This document shows, in pieces, positions 48,221 to 58,670 of a stretch of DNA of 64,000 nt. The notes beneath the pieces were generated by a model. That model was not told the DNA's origin. It made no database searches and worked only from the letters and a program-made list of their open reading frames with translations. Source of the DNA: Mycolicibacterium psychrotolerans (GTDB lineage Bacteria > Actinomycetota > Actinomycetes > Mycobacteriales > Mycobacteriaceae); assembly GCF_010729305.1 (NCBI RefSeq), contig NZ_AP022574.1, positions 2,542,001 through 2,606,000 of the forward strand, in the 5' to 3' direction. The translations under genes were made by a program, and so were the position numbers. Position 1 is the stretch's first letter. Each line of letters opens with the position of its first letter.

Positions 48221-49905
48221 CCGGCGGCCACGACGTGGACGTCGTCATCGTCGGGGCAGGGCCGTCCGGCCTGACGCTGGCCAACATCCTGGGTCTGCAC
48301 GGGGTCCGCACGCTCGTCGCCGAGGAGCGTGACACGCTCATCGACTATCCGCGGGGCGTCGGCCTGGACGACGAAGCGCTGCGCACCTTCCAGTCCATCG
48401 GCCTGGTCGACCGCGTTCTGCCGCACACGGTGCCCAATCAGATTCTGCGGTTCTTCGACGGGAAACGCCGTCTGCTCGCCGAGATGGCGCCTCCGGACGC
48501 GCGTTTCGGGTGGCCGAAGCGCAACGGCTTCGTCCAGCCGATGGTCGACGCCGAACTGTTCGCCGGCCTCGACCGGTTCGACCACGTCGAGGTGCAGTTC
48601 GGCCGCAGGATGCAGACATGCCGGGAACATGACGACGGTGTGACGGTCGAGTTCGCCGACGGCCCCCCGGTACGTGCCCGCTATGTCGTGGGGTGCGACG
48701 GCGGTCGCAGCGCGACCCGGCGGCTGATGGGTGTCTCGTTCGACGGCACCACCTCGTCGACCCGGTGGCTGGTCGTCGACGTCGCCAACGATCCGCTGGG
48801 CCATCCGAACAGTGAGGTCGGTGCCGATCCGCGCAGACCGTATGTCTCCATCGCCATCGCCCACGGCATCCGCCGTTTCGAGTTCCTCATCCACCCGCAC
48901 GAAACCGACGAGCAGGCCGACGACCCGGCTTTCGTCACACAGATGCTCGCCGAACGGATTCCGTATCCGGAGCGCGTCGACATGATCCGCCACCGGGTCT
49001 ACACCCACCATTCGCGCATCGCCTCGACGTTCCGCAAGGGCCGGCTTATGCTCGCGGGCGACGCCGCCCATCTGATGCCGGTGTGGCAGGGGCAGGGCTA
49101 CAACAGCGGCATCCGCGACGCCGCCAACCTCGGCTGGAAGCTCGCCGCGGTGGTGACCGGACAGGCCGACGACGCGCTGCTGGACACCTACGACGTCGAG
49201 CGCCGTAAACACGCCCGGGCGATGATCGACCTGTCCACCATGGTCGGCCGGGTCATCTCGCCCACCAATTCCCGGGTGGCCGCACTGCGTGACCGGGTGA
49301 TCCACGCCGCCTCGGTGGTCCCCACGCTCAAGCGCTACGTGCTCGAGATGCGGTTCAAACCGATGCCGCGCTACACCGAGGGAGCCGTGCACCACGCTGC
49401 GCCGCCGTCCGTGAATTCGCCGACGGGAACGCTGTTCATCCAGCCGCGGGTCGACACCCGCCACGGCCGGAACCTGCTTCTCGACGATGTGCTCGGGCCC
49501 GGCTTCGCGGTGCTGTGCTGGAGCAACAACCTGCGCGCCGTGCTCGGTGACACCGCCTTCACGCGGTGGAAGACGTTGGGCGCGAACTTCATCGAGGTGC
49601 GGCCGATGACGCAGCTGCACTGGACGGGGCATGACGACGAGGCGGTGACCGTCGTCGGCGACCGCTCGGGCGCGCTCAAGTCGTGGTTCGACGCCTCTTC
49701 CGACTCGGTGCTGTTCCTGCGTCCCGACCGCTGTATCGGCGCCGCCTGCATCGCACAGCACGCACCGGAGGTGTCGCAGTCCTTGTTCGCCGCGCTCCAC
49801 CTGATAACGGAAGGAGGATCCGGTTCTCATGTCGACACTCGCGGTTTGCGCCATGTCGCACAGCCCGTTGCTGAACCTTCCGGGACCGTCACAGGATCTG
49901 CTTGA
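48217..49905 (+). CDS. FAD-dependent aromatic hydroxylase (MhpA-like)
   Basis: 562 aa from the ATG at 48217. FAD-binding [19 protein letters not shown] motif [13 protein letters not shown], and [18 protein letters not shown]. It is the group A flavin monooxygenase family of 3-(3-hydroxyphenyl)propionate hydroxylase. It should add an oxygen to a phenol to give a catechol before MhpB. ATGA-coupled to the hydrolase gene; its 3' end reads 77 bases into mhpB. Confidence 0.9.
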   Translation: MTGGHDVDVVIVGAGPSGLTLANILGLHGVRTLVAEERDTLIDYPRGVGLDDEALRTFQSIGLVDRVLPHTVPNQILRFFDGKRRLLAEMAPPDARFGWPKRNGFVQPMVDAELFAGLDRFDHVEVQFGRRMQTCREHDDGVTVEFADGPPVRARYVVGCDGGRSATRRLMGVSFDGTTSSTRWLVVDVANDPLGHPNSEVGADPRRPYVSIAIAHGIRRFEFLIHPHETDEQADDPAFVTQMLAERIPYPERVDMIRHRVYTHHSRIASTFRKGRLMLAGDAAHLMPVWQGQGYNSGIRDAANLGWKLAAVVTGQADDALLDTYDVERRKHARAMIDLSTMVGRVISPTNSRVAALRDRVIHAASVVPTLKRYVLEMRFKPMPRYTEGAVHHAAPPSVNSPTGTLFIQPRVDTRHGRNLLLDDVLGPGFAVLCWSNNLRAVLGDTAFTRWKTLGANFIEVRPMTQLHWTGHDDEAVTVVGDRSGALKSWFDASSDSVLFLRPDRCIGAACIAQHAPEVSQSLFAALHLITEGGSGSHVDTRGLRHVAQPVAEPSGTVTGSA

Positions 49906-50770
49906 CGACATCGGGTCGGCGATCGATGCGGCACGGGACTTCGTCGCCGCCTTCGACCCCGATCTCGTCGTGACGTTCTCGCCCGATCACTACAACGGGT
50001 TCTTCTACCGGGTGATGCCGCCGTTCTGCATCGGCACCGCCGCCGAGGGCGTCGGTGACTACGGCACCTATCAGGGCCCGCTCGACGTGCCCGCCGACAT
50101 CGCAAGCGAATGTGCTGCAGCAGTTCTGCGTGCCGACGTCGACGTGGCACTGTCGGCGGCGATGCAGGTCGACCACGGCACCGTGCAGCCGCTGCAGAAA
50201 CTCCTCGGCGACGCGACCGCCAAACCGGTCATCCCGGTGTTCGTCAATTCGGTCGCCACTCCGCTCGGCCCGATGCGGCGGGTGCGGGCGCTGGGTGAGG
50301 CCGTCGGCGGCTATCTCGCCACGCTCGGCAAGCGGGTGCTGATCATCGGCTCGGGAGGACTGTCGCACGATCCGCCCGTACCCACGCTGGCCACCGCACC
50401 GCCGGCAGCGCTCGACCGCATCGTGCACGGCATGCCGATGACCTCCGAACAGCGGCAGGCCCGCCAGACCGCGGTGATGGAGGCGGCGCGTGAGTTCGCC
50501 GCCGGGCAGGGTTCGCTGGCCCCGCTGAATCCGGCCTGGGACAAGGCTTTTCTCGATCTGCTTGACACTAACCGGCTCGGCGACGTCGACGGCTGGGACA
50601 ACGCCTGGATCGCCGCGCAGGCGGGCAATTCGGCGCACGAGGTCAGAACGTGGGTGGCTGCCTTCGCGGCGCTGGCGACCCAGGGCCCGTATGCGACCGG
50701 GCACCGGTTCTACCGTGCCGCGCCGGAATTGATCGCGGGCTTCGCGATCCGCACGGCGGTGACCGCGTGA
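49829..50770 (+). CDS. mhpB: 3-carboxyethylcatechol 2,3-dioxygenase-like (MhpB, class III extradiol)
   Basis: 313 aa; ATG 49829 with GGAAGGAGG eleven bases before it. Near-identical stretches to E. coli Mhp[46 protein letters not shown] and [12 protein letters not shown]. His11, the PDHYNG His and the GLSHDPP His are the iron and acid/base residues. Extradiol 2,3-cleavage of a substituted catechol is expected. The FAD gene follows with a GTGA overlap. Confidence 0.93.
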   Translation: MSTLAVCAMSHSPLLNLPGPSQDLLDDIGSAIDAARDFVAAFDPDLVVTFSPDHYNGFFYRVMPPFCIGTAAEGVGDYGTYQGPLDVPADIASECAAAVLRADVDVALSAAMQVDHGTVQPLQKLLGDATAKPVIPVFVNSVATPLGPMRRVRALGEAVGGYLATLGKRVLIIGSGGLSHDPPVPTLATAPPAALDRIVHGMPMTSEQRQARQTAVMEAAREFAAGQGSLAPLNPAWDKAFLDLLDTNRLGDVDGWDNAWIAAQAGNSAHEVRTWVAAFAALATQGPYATGHRFYRAAPELIAGFAIRTAVTA

Positions 50771-52524
50771 GCTCGCAGGCGGCCGACCAGGCGTTCGACC
50801 ACAGCACCGACGTGCTGATCGTGGGGTCGGGCGGTGGTGGCATGACGGCCGCCCTGACCGCAGACGCCGCCGGTCTGGACACGTTGGTCGTGGAGAAGTC
50901 GCCGCGGTTCGGCGGCTCCACCGCGCTGTCGGGCGGCGGCATCTGGGTGCCCGGCGCGCCGTCGCAGCGGCGTGCGGGGCACGTGCCCGATTCCGACGAG
51001 GTCTTCCTCTATCTCAAGGGGATCACCGGCGGTCTGGTCAGCGACGCGCGGCTGCGCACCTATGTCGACGCCGCACCGGCGATGATGGAGTTCCTCGAGA
51101 ACCGAAGCCCGTGGCTGGAGTTCGTGTGGAAGCCGGGGTACGCCGACTACTACCCGGAGGTGCGGGGCGGCTCCGCGCTGGGCAGCACCATCAACGTGGA
51201 TGCGATCGACCTGCGTGTCCTCGGTGACGAGGAGCAGAATCTGCTGGCCCCGCTGGCGTTGGCGCCCAAGGGCATCTGGTTCGGACCCAAGGACCTGCGG
51301 CTGTTCTACCAGGTCCGGCAGTCCTGGCGCGGCAAGGCCGTTCTGCTCAAGCTGATCTGGCGGATGTTCCGGGCGCGGGTGTTCGGCGATCGGATGGCCG
51401 CCATCGGGCAGTCGCTGGCCGCGCGGCTGCGGCTGGCGATGAAGCAGCACGACATCCCGCTGTGGCTCGACGCGCCGATGACCGAGTTGATCACCGACGT
51501 GGACGGCGCGGTGGTCGGGGCGGTCGTGGAGAAGGACGGGCATGCGGTCCGCATCCGCGCCCGCCGCGGCGTCATCCTCGCCAGCGGCGGCTTCGATCAC
51601 GACATGGCCTGGCGGCGTGAGTATCTGCCGGAACTCGAGCATGACTGGAGCTTCGGCAATCCCGCGGCGATGGGGGACGGCATCCGCGCCGGGGAGAAGG
51701 TCGGCGCTTCGACGGAGCTTCTCGACGAGGCGTGGTGGTTCCCGGCGATCTGCTGGCCCGACGGCCGGCTGCAGTTCATGCTCAACGAACGGATGATGCC
51801 GTCGCAGTTCGTCGTCAACGGCGCCGGTGAGCGGTTCATCAACGAGGCCGCGCCCTACATGGACTTCGCGCACGCGATGATCGAGGGCCAGCGCTGCGGC
51901 GTCGCCCACATCCCGTGCTGGCTCGTCACCGACGTCCGGTCGTTCCACCGCTACGTCGTCGCCGGGCATCTGCCGATCCCGAAGGTGCCGTTCGCGCCGG
52001 TGCCGACCGGCCGGAAGGTGCCCGCCGCGTGGTTGGAGTCCGGCGTGGTGAAGGAGGGCCGCACCTTCGAGGAACTGGCCCGCGCGATCGGCGTTCCCGA
52101 AGACCGGTTGCGCGCCACCGCGGACCGCTTCAACGCGTTGGCCCGCAATGGGCACGACGACGACTTCAACCGCGGGGACAGCGCCTACGACAACTACTAC
52201 GGCGATCCCACGCTGCCCAACCCGAATCTGTATCCGCTCGGCGATCCGCCCTACTACGCGTTCCAGATCATTCTGGGCGACCTCGGTACCTCGGGTGGCC
52301 TGCGCACCGACGAGCACGCGCGGGTGCTGCGCGCCGACGACACCGTGATCGACGGTCTCTACGCCGTCGGGAACGCCTCGGCGGCGGTGATGGGCCGCAG
52401 CTATGCCGGCGCCGGCGCCACGATCGGACCGGCCATGACCTTCGGCTTCGTCGCGGCCCGCCACATCGCCGGCGCCTCGCTTCCGTCCCAGTCACCCGAA
52501 CTTCAAGGAGGTAACCAGAAGTGA
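50767..52524 (+). CDS. FAD-dependent oxidoreductase, KstD-like (second copy)
   Basis: 585 aa from GTG 50767. FAD motif [17 protein letters not shown] then [16 protein letters not shown]-terminus [20 protein letters not shown] is the KstD active-site signature, and it is closer to true 3-ketosteroid delta1-dehydrogenases than the copy at 44826. It could aromatise a cyclohexenone-type ring to feed MhpA. Followed by the LLM gene with a GTGA overlap and a strong AAGGAGG. Confidence 0.9.
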   Translation: MSSQAADQAFDHSTDVLIVGSGGGGMTAALTADAAGLDTLVVEKSPRFGGSTALSGGGIWVPGAPSQRRAGHVPDSDEVFLYLKGITGGLVSDARLRTYVDAAPAMMEFLENRSPWLEFVWKPGYADYYPEVRGGSALGSTINVDAIDLRVLGDEEQNLLAPLALAPKGIWFGPKDLRLFYQVRQSWRGKAVLLKLIWRMFRARVFGDRMAAIGQSLAARLRLAMKQHDIPLWLDAPMTELITDVDGAVVGAVVEKDGHAVRIRARRGVILASGGFDHDMAWRREYLPELEHDWSFGNPAAMGDGIRAGEKVGASTELLDEAWWFPAICWPDGRLQFMLNERMMPSQFVVNGAGERFINEAAPYMDFAHAMIEGQRCGVAHIPCWLVTDVRSFHRYVVAGHLPIPKVPFAPVPTGRKVPAAWLESGVVKEGRTFEELARAIGVPEDRLRATADRFNALARNGHDDDFNRGDSAYDNYYGDPTLPNPNLYPLGDPPYYAFQIILGDLGTSGGLRTDEHARVLRADDTVIDGLYAVGNASAAVMGRSYAGAGATIGPAMTFGFVAARHIAGASLPSQSPELQGGNQK

Positions 52525-53846
52525 AGATTTCCCTGTTCTACGAATTCCCGCTGCCCCGACCGTGGTCCGACGACGACGAACACCAGCTGTTCCAGCACGG
52601 GCTCGACGAGGTGGAACTCGCCGACAAGGCAGGGTTCTCGACTGTCTGGCTCACCGAGCACCACTTCCTCGAGGAATACTGCCATTCCACGGCCCCGGAG
52701 ATGTTCCTGGCGGCCGCGAGCCAGCGGACCGAGAACATCCGCCTCGGCTTCGGCGTCATGCACCTCCCGCCGCCGATCAACCACCCGGCCCGCATCGCCG
52801 AGCGGGTCGCCACGCTGGACCACCTGTCCAACGGGCGGGTGGAGTTCGGCACCGGCGAGGGCTCGTCGGTGGCCGAACTCGGGGGCTTCGACATCGACCC
52901 GGCCGACAAGCGCACCATGTGGGAAGAGGCTCTGGAGGTCTCCATCCGCTGTATGACCGAGGCGCCGTTCACCGGCTTCAAGGGCGAGCACGTCGAGATG
53001 CCGGCCCGCAACGTGATCCCCAAGCCGCTGCAGGACCCGCACCCACCGGTGTGGGTGGCCTGTACCCGCCCGTCGTCGGTGCAGATGGCCGCGCAGAAGG
53101 CCATCGGCGCACTGAGTTTCGCCTACACGGGACCGGAAGCGCTCAAGGAGAGGGTCGACGGCTACTACCGGGAATTCGAGGAACAGGGCACGCCCGTCAC
53201 ACCGGCGATCAACCCCAACCTGCTCGCCATCGGCGGCGACCTGTCGATGATGGTGGCCAAGACCGACGAGCAGGCGCTCGAGCGCCTCGGCATCGGCGGC
53301 GGCTTCTTCTCGTTCGGGATCATGCACTACTACCTGACCGGCATGCACACGCCCGGCCGCACCGGCGTCTGGGAACTCTACGAGCAGGCCGTGAAGGAGG
53401 ATCCGACGCTGGCCTACGGTCCCGGCCGAGGCGCGATCGGCTCGCCCGACACGGTGCGTGAGTTCCTGCGCGGTTACGAGCGCAGCGGCGTTGACGAGAT
53501 CATCCTGTTGCTCAACCCGCGCAGCCATGAGGGCACCATGGAATCCATCGAGATCATGGGCCGCGAGATCCTGCCCGAGTTCATCGAGCGCGACGAGAAG
53601 GCGGTCAAGGACAAGGCCACGCGGTTGGCGCCGGTGATCGAGAAGGTCGAGGCGCGCCGGCAGCCCTCCGACGCACCGATGTTCGACGAGACGTACGCCT
53701 TCGGCGGTCTGCCCACCGGCCGCGGGGGGAAGTTCACCGCAGGCGAGATTCCCGAGGCGATGGCCGAGATCAACGAGGGCCGGGTCAAGGCCGCGCAGGC
53801 CGAGAAGGACGCCAAGGCAGCGAAGGAACCTGCGAGCAGAGGGTGA
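52521..53846 (+). CDS. LLM-class flavin-dependent monooxygenase
   Basis: 441 aa from GTG 52521, with AAGGAGG nine bases upstream. Luciferase-like segments GFSTVWLTEHHFLEEYC, GFGVMHLPPPINHPARIAE and GRVEFGTGEGS. It has a charged C-terminal tail (EKDAKAAKEPASRG). The gene for an FMN reductase is 1.8 kb downstream in the same operon, so they may form a two-component monooxygenase, perhaps Baeyer-Villiger or hydroxylating. Confidence 0.88.
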   Translation: MKISLFYEFPLPRPWSDDDEHQLFQHGLDEVELADKAGFSTVWLTEHHFLEEYCHSTAPEMFLAAASQRTENIRLGFGVMHLPPPINHPARIAERVATLDHLSNGRVEFGTGEGSSVAELGGFDIDPADKRTMWEEALEVSIRCMTEAPFTGFKGEHVEMPARNVIPKPLQDPHPPVWVACTRPSSVQMAAQKAIGALSFAYTGPEALKERVDGYYREFEEQGTPVTPAINPNLLAIGGDLSMMVAKTDEQALERLGIGGGFFSFGIMHYYLTGMHTPGRTGVWELYEQAVKEDPTLAYGPGRGAIGSPDTVREFLRGYERSGVDEIILLLNPRSHEGTMESIEIMGREILPEFIERDEKAVKDKATRLAPVIEKVEARRQPSDAPMFDETYAFGGLPTGRGGKFTAGEIPEAMAEINEGRVKAAQAEKDAKAAKEPASRG

Positions 53847-54682
53847 GTGCCCTCGACGAGCTGGTGCGCTACGACGGCAGACACGCCGTCGTCACCGGAT
53901 GCGCCTCCGGTATCGGTGCCCATGTGGCAGAACACCTCAGCCGCCTCGGCGCGCGCGTCACGGGGCTCGACCTGCGCGCACCGGGCGACACCGGGTCGCT
54001 CGCGGAGTTCGTCAGCGTCGATCTCGCCGACCCCGACTCGGTGACCGCCGCCGCGGCCACCGTCGACGGTGAGATCGACGCGTTGTTCAACGTGGCCGGT
54101 GTGTCCTCGGGCATCGGCGACGCGCAGCTGGTGGTGCGGATCAACTTCCTGGGCACACGGCAGTTCACCGAGGCGCTGACCGACCGGATGCCTGCGGGCG
54201 CCTCGATCACCAACGTGTCCTCGCTGGCGGCGTCCGCGTACCGCGAGAACGCCTCGGTCACAAGGGGTCTGCTCGACACCTCCTCGGTGGCCGAGGGGCT
54301 CACCTGGTGCAGGCAGAACCCGCACGCACTGGCCGACGGCGGCTACCGGCTCTCCAAGGAGGCGATCATCCTCTACGGCATGCGCCGCGTCGCTGAGCTG
54401 GGCGGTCGGGGCATCAGGATCAACTGCACTGCGCCCGGAGTCACCGAGACACCGATCCTCGACCAGTTGCGCTCGGCGTACGGTCAGGACTACCTGGACT
54501 CCTTCACCACCCCGCTGGGCCGGGTGTCCGAACCCGCGGAACAGGCCGCCGTGCTGGTGTTCCTGGGCAGCCGGGCGGCCAGTTACGTCACCGGGCAGGT
54601 GGTGTGGGCCGACGGCGGGATCCTCGCCCAGCGGTGCGCGGCTGCGATGCACGACGGCGCTGCGGCGCAGGGGAGTCGATGA
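53843..54682 (+). CDS. Short-chain dehydrogenase (coniferyl-alcohol dehydrogenase-like)
   Basis: 279 aa from GTG 53843, coupled to the LLM gene. Cofactor loop TGCASGIGAHVAEHL, FNVAGVSS, S/Y/K pattern with TNVSSLAAS, GYRLSKEA. The insertion between the Ser and Tyr (about 40 residues) is typical of the 3-alpha-HSD/CarA subgroup. It would oxidise or reduce a hydroxyl on a ring substrate. Confidence 0.88.
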   Translation: MSALDELVRYDGRHAVVTGCASGIGAHVAEHLSRLGARVTGLDLRAPGDTGSLAEFVSVDLADPDSVTAAAATVDGEIDALFNVAGVSSGIGDAQLVVRINFLGTRQFTEALTDRMPAGASITNVSSLAASAYRENASVTRGLLDTSSVAEGLTWCRQNPHALADGGYRLSKEAIILYGMRRVAELGGRGIRINCTAPGVTETPILDQLRSAYGQDYLDSFTTPLGRVSEPAEQAAVLVFLGSRAASYVTGQVVWADGGILAQRCAAAMHDGAAAQGSR

Positions 54683-55680
54683 TGGCCGACGACATGAGGC
54701 TGTTCCGCGAGGCCGCCGAGGAGCTGCGCAACTGGGGCCGCTGGGGTGACGACGACGAACTCGGAACCCTGAATTTCATCACCGCCGAAAAAGTCACCGA
54801 GGCAGCGAGGTTGGTCCGACAGGGCAAGGTGATCTCCCTCGGCGGTGACTTCAGCGCGGGAGGTCCCCAGGGCGCCTTCAAGTTCCGGCAGAACCCCGTG
54901 CACGTGATGACCGTCGACGGCGGCGATGCGTCCACGCTCGTCGAGTACGGCCCGCAGTGGCTGCGCAACGCGGTCGCCGCCGACATGAGCGCGTTCTTCG
55001 CCGACAACCCGTTCCGGTTCAACGACGACCTCATCGTGATGCCGCTGCAGGCCGCGACGCAGTGGGACGCGCTGTCGCACGTCTACTACGAGGACAAGCT
55101 CTACAACGGCTTCCCGGCCGACTCGGTCACCAGTTTCGGCGCCTTCCACCTCGGCATCGAGAAGGTCGACGGCAAGGGCATCACGTCGCGCGGGGTGCTG
55201 CTCGACGTGGTCGCCCACCGCGGTGCCGACGTGTTCTGCGCGCCGGGCGATCCGATCACGCCCGCCGAGCTCGCCGAGATCGCCGCGGCCCAGAACGTCG
55301 AGATCCGTTCGGGCGACATCATCGTCGTCCACACCGGGTGGTGGACCCGGTTCCTGTCCACCGGGGACGGCGGCGAAGCCGGCTCGGGTCTGCACTGGAC
55401 CTGCGCCCGCTGGCTGCACGACCACGAGGCCGCCGCGGTCGCCGCCGACAACCTCATGGTCGAAGATCCCGACCCGGCCAACGGCGTCGAGGGCACCTTT
55501 CTGCCGATGCACATGCTGTGTCTGCGGGACATGGGCCTGATGCTCGGGGAGTACTGGGATCTCGGTCCGCTCGCTGCCGACTGTGCCGCCGACGGCGTCT
55601 ACGAATTCCAGCTCGTCGCACCGCCGTTGAAGGTTGTCGGTGCGGTCGGCGCGCCCGTCAGCCCGATAGCGATCAAGTGA
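54679..55680 (+). CDS. Cyclase family (kynurenine formamidase-like) metal-dependent hydrolase
   Basis: 333 aa from ATG 54679; a second ATG follows directly at 54682. ATQWDALSHVYYEDKLYNGF is the metal-binding stretch of the cyclase family (Q-x-D-x-x-x-H), and RSGDIIVVHTGWW is the conserved C-terminal core. Members hydrolyse formamides, lactones or cyclic imides. Here it might open a lactone produced by the LLM enzyme. Confidence 0.85.
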   Translation: MMADDMRLFREAAEELRNWGRWGDDDELGTLNFITAEKVTEAARLVRQGKVISLGGDFSAGGPQGAFKFRQNPVHVMTVDGGDASTLVEYGPQWLRNAVAADMSAFFADNPFRFNDDLIVMPLQAATQWDALSHVYYEDKLYNGFPADSVTSFGAFHLGIEKVDGKGITSRGVLLDVVAHRGADVFCAPGDPITPAELAEIAAAQNVEIRSGDIIVVHTGWWTRFLSTGDGGEAGSGLHWTCARWLHDHEAAAVAADNLMVEDPDPANGVEGTFLPMHMLCLRDMGLMLGEYWDLGPLAADCAADGVYEFQLVAPPLKVVGAVGAPVSPIAIK

Positions 55681-55684
55681 GGCA

Positions 55685-56287
55685 ATGGTGAGCACGCGAA
55701 CCCTGACCGATCGACCGTTCATCGTGGGTCTGGGCGGAACCCTACGGGCCAACTCGTCGACCGAGCGGGCTCTTCGGCACTGCCTGGCATCGGTGGAACG
55801 CCAGGGCGGCCGAACACGGCTGTTCGCCGCCGAGGAGCTCGACCTGCCCATGTACGCCCCGCACGAACTCGAACGCACCCCGCGAGCACTCGAACTGGTG
55901 AAGACGCTGCGCGACGCCGATGCGGTCGTCGTCGGCTCGCCGGGGTACCACGGCGCGGTATCGGGTCTGGTCAAGAACGCCCTCGACTACATCGAGGACC
56001 TCCGCGAGGATCCGCGGGTGTACCTGGACAACACGCCCTGGGGGTGCATCAGCTGCGCGTACGGCTGGCAGGCCGCGGTCGGCACGCTGACCCAGCTGCG
56101 CAGCATCGGCCATGCGTTGCGCGCCTGGCCGACACCGCTGGGCGTGGCCATCAACTCCGCCGAGCCGGTGTGGGACCCGTCGGGCGGCCTGGCCGACACC
56201 GACCAGGGCAGAGCCGTCGCCAACCAGCTCGACCTGCTGGCCACGCAGGTCCTGGCATTCGCGCACACGAGCAGGGAGACGGCGTGA
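55685..56287 (+). CDS. NAD(P)H-dependent FMN reductase
   Basis: 200 aa. FMN-phosphate loop GLGGTLRANSSTERAL and flavodoxin-like GSPGYHGAVSGLVKNALDYIEDL are complete, in SsuE/ArsH style. It likely supplies reduced FMN to the LLM enzyme at 52521. Stop overlaps the next hydrolase start (GTGA). Confidence 0.9.
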   Translation: MVSTRTLTDRPFIVGLGGTLRANSSTERALRHCLASVERQGGRTRLFAAEELDLPMYAPHELERTPRALELVKTLRDADAVVVGSPGYHGAVSGLVKNALDYIEDLREDPRVYLDNTPWGCISCAYGWQAAVGTLTQLRSIGHALRAWPTPLGVAINSAEPVWDPSGGLADTDQGRAVANQLDLLATQVLAFAHTSRETA

Positions 56288-57135
56288 TCGGTCGCCGCAC
56301 TGTGCTGGTCGACGGTCTGCTCACCAGTTATCTGGAAGCGGGTCAAGGCGATCCGGTGGTGCTCCTGCACGGCGGCGAGTTCGGCGCCAATGCGTGCCTG
56401 GCGTGGGAACACACCATCGTGCCGCTCGCACAACGGTACCGGGTGCTGGCACCCGACATGCTCGGCTTCGGAGGATCGGCCAAGGTCGTGGACTTCACCG
56501 ACGGCCGCGGTATGCGGATCCGCCACATCGCGCGCTTCTGCGAGGTGATGGGGGTGAGATCGGCCCACTTCGTGGGCAATTCGATGGGTGCGGTGAACCT
56601 GCTCGTCGACATGACGTCGGAGGCGCCGGTGCTGCCGGTGCGCAGCCTCGTGGCCGTCTGCGGCGGTGGCGAGATCCTACGCAACGAGCACGTCAGCGCG
56701 CTGTACGACTACGACGCGACACTGGAGGGCATGCGCCGCATCGTCGCGGCGCTGTTCCACGATCCGTCCTACCCCGACGACGAGCAGTACGTCCGCCGCC
56801 GATACGAATCCAGCATCGCGCCGGGTGCGTGGGAATCGTTGGCGGCGGCACGATTCCGTCGTCCCGGGCTCGCGGCCCCCGCCACGCCGAGCAGCAGCAG
56901 GGCCTACGACCGCATCGCGGTCCCGACGCTCATCGTGGAGGGCGGCGGCGACAAACTGCTGCCGCCGGGCTGGGCCGCGCAGATCGCCGGCCAGATCGGG
57001 CAGGGCCGGTCCGCGGTGATCGACGACGCCGGCCACTGCCCGCAGATCGAGCAACCCGCGGCCGTCAACGCGCTGCTGTCGGACTTCTTCGCGGGGGTAC
57101 CGCCCCGCCGAAGGCTAGGGGGAGGGCACACATGA
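56284..57135 (+). CDS. Alpha/beta hydrolase (second of the cluster)
   Basis: 283 aa from GTG 56284. LLHGGEFGANACLAWEHTI, nucleophile GNSMGAVN, acid in GGGDKLLPPG, His in DAGHCPQIE. Related to meta-cleavage hydrolases but with a different lid, so probably a distinct substrate. ATGA-linked to the following SDR gene. Confidence 0.87.
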   Translation: MIGRRTVLVDGLLTSYLEAGQGDPVVLLHGGEFGANACLAWEHTIVPLAQRYRVLAPDMLGFGGSAKVVDFTDGRGMRIRHIARFCEVMGVRSAHFVGNSMGAVNLLVDMTSEAPVLPVRSLVAVCGGGEILRNEHVSALYDYDATLEGMRRIVAALFHDPSYPDDEQYVRRRYESSIAPGAWESLAAARFRRPGLAAPATPSSSRAYDRIAVPTLIVEGGGDKLLPPGWAAQIAGQIGQGRSAVIDDAGHCPQIEQPAAVNALLSDFFAGVPPRRRLGGGHT

Positions 57136-57962
57136 CCGAACTGGCGGGCAAGGTCGCGATCGTCACCGGAGCATCGTCGGGGATCGGGCGCGGTATCGCC
57201 GAGCGGTTCGCCGCAGAGGGCGCTGCCGTGGTCGTCGCCGACGTCCGCGACGAGGACGGAGAGGCCCTTGTCGCCGAACTGACCTCGGCCGGGTATGCGG
57301 CGAAATTCCGGCACACCGACGTCGGGGACCAGGCTCAGGTCCGCGAACTCATCGATACCTGTGTCGCCGCCTTCGGCGGGCTGCACGTGATGGTCAACAA
57401 CGCAGGCATCTCGAGCCCGCTGAGGAAGGGCCTGTTCCACGAGGACCTCGAGGAGTTCGACCGCGTGATGCGCGTGAACCTGCTCGGTGTCATGGCAGGC
57501 ACCCGGGATGCGGCACGCCACATGGCCGAGCACGGCGGCGGTTCGGTGATCAACCTCGGATCCATCGGCGGCATCCAGGCCGGCGGCGGCGTGTCGACCT
57601 ACCGCGCCTCCAAGGCCGCCATCATCCACTTCACCAAGTGCGCGGCGATCGAACTGGCGCACTACGAGGTCCGCGTCAACTGCATTGCGCCGGGCAACAT
57701 CCCGACGCCGATCCTCGCGTCGTCGGCCACCGCGGAGGACCGCGAACGCCTTGAGCGCTTCGAGGCGCGGATCCGCACGCAGATGCGCGACGATCGCCCG
57801 CTCAAACGGGAGGGCACCGCGGCCGACGTCGCCGAGGCGGCCCTGTATCTCGCCACCGACCGGTCCCGGTACGTGACCGGCGTCGTGCTGCCCGTCGACG
57901 GCGGCACTGTCGCGGGGAAGGTGATCGTGCGCAGGCCCGCGGCTGGAGGCCCACCAGCGTGA
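57132..57962 (+). CDS. Short-chain dehydrogenase/reductase (classical)
   Basis: 276 aa with full classical motifs: TGASSGIGRG, VNNAGISSP, S in NLGSIGG, Y-x3-K in YRASKAA. C-terminus PVDGGTVAGKV. Acts on an alcohol/ketone. Its end overlaps the longest reading of the following TetR gene, which is why that reading is doubted. Confidence 0.9.
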   Translation: MTELAGKVAIVTGASSGIGRGIAERFAAEGAAVVVADVRDEDGEALVAELTSAGYAAKFRHTDVGDQAQVRELIDTCVAAFGGLHVMVNNAGISSPLRKGLFHEDLEEFDRVMRVNLLGVMAGTRDAARHMAEHGGGSVINLGSIGGIQAGGGVSTYRASKAAIIHFTKCAAIELAHYEVRVNCIAPGNIPTPILASSATAEDRERLERFEARIRTQMRDDRPLKREGTAADVAEAALYLATDRSRYVTGVVLPVDGGTVAGKVIVRRPAAGGPPA

Positions 57963-57988
57963 GCAGATTAAATCAGTCGCTTGACTTA

Positions 57989-58669
57989 GTGAGTGTGGCC
58001 CGGTTCACTGAGGTGGTGACCACTGCGCGGACCGTGCGTGCCGACCGGGCGTCGAGCACGCAAGAGGCGATCCTGAAGGCGGCCGAACGTCTCTACGCCG
58101 AACACGGGGTGTTCGCCGTGTCCAATCGGCAGGTCAGTGAGGCGGCCGGCCAGGGCAACAACGCCGCCGTCGGGTACCACTTCGGCACCAAGGCCGACCT
58201 GGTGCGCGCCATCGAGCACAAGCACCGCGGTCCGATCGAGGAGCTGCGCGAGCAGCGCATCGCCGCCATCGGCGACTCCGCCGACATGCGCGACTGGGTC
58301 GCGGCGCTGGTGTGCCCGTTGACCGATCACCTTGCCGAACTGGGGAATCCGACCTGGTACGCGCGGTTCGCCGCGCAGGTGATGACCGACCCCGCCTACC
58401 ACAACATGATCGTCAAGGACGCGCTGTCCTCCTCGTCGTTGGTGCGGGTGCTCGACGGCATCAACGGCTGCCTGCCCGACCTGCCGGTCGAGGTCCGCGT
58501 CGAACGCAACATCATGGGCCGCAACCTGCTCATGCACAGCTGCGCCGAACGCGAGCGCCTGCTCGCCCACGGCGCACCGGTCGCCCGCCCGTCCTGGCAG
58601 GCGGCCGCGTCGGGCCTCATCGACGCGATCCTCGGACTGTGGCACGCGCCGGTGACGGAGGTGCCCTGA
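57989..58669 (+). CDS. TetR family transcriptional regulator
   Basis: 226 aa from GTG 57989; the longest frame starts at GTG 57959 overlapping the SDR stop, and GTG 58016 is another option. The longest reading includes two TTA leucine codons and the AT-rich dyad AGTC-GCTT-GACT at 57975-57986, which look like promoter, not coding. HTH: LYAEHGVFAVSNRQVSEAAGQGNNAAVGYHF. It precedes the ferredoxin-P450 operon by 1 bp and probably controls it and itself. Confidence 0.85.
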   Translation: MSVARFTEVVTTARTVRADRASSTQEAILKAAERLYAEHGVFAVSNRQVSEAAGQGNNAAVGYHFGTKADLVRAIEHKHRGPIEELREQRIAAIGDSADMRDWVAALVCPLTDHLAELGNPTWYARFAAQVMTDPAYHNMIVKDALSSSSLVRVLDGINGCLPDLPVEVRVERNIMGRNLLMHSCAERERLLAHGAPVARPSWQAAASGLIDAILGLWHAPVTEVP

Positions 58670-58670
58670 C

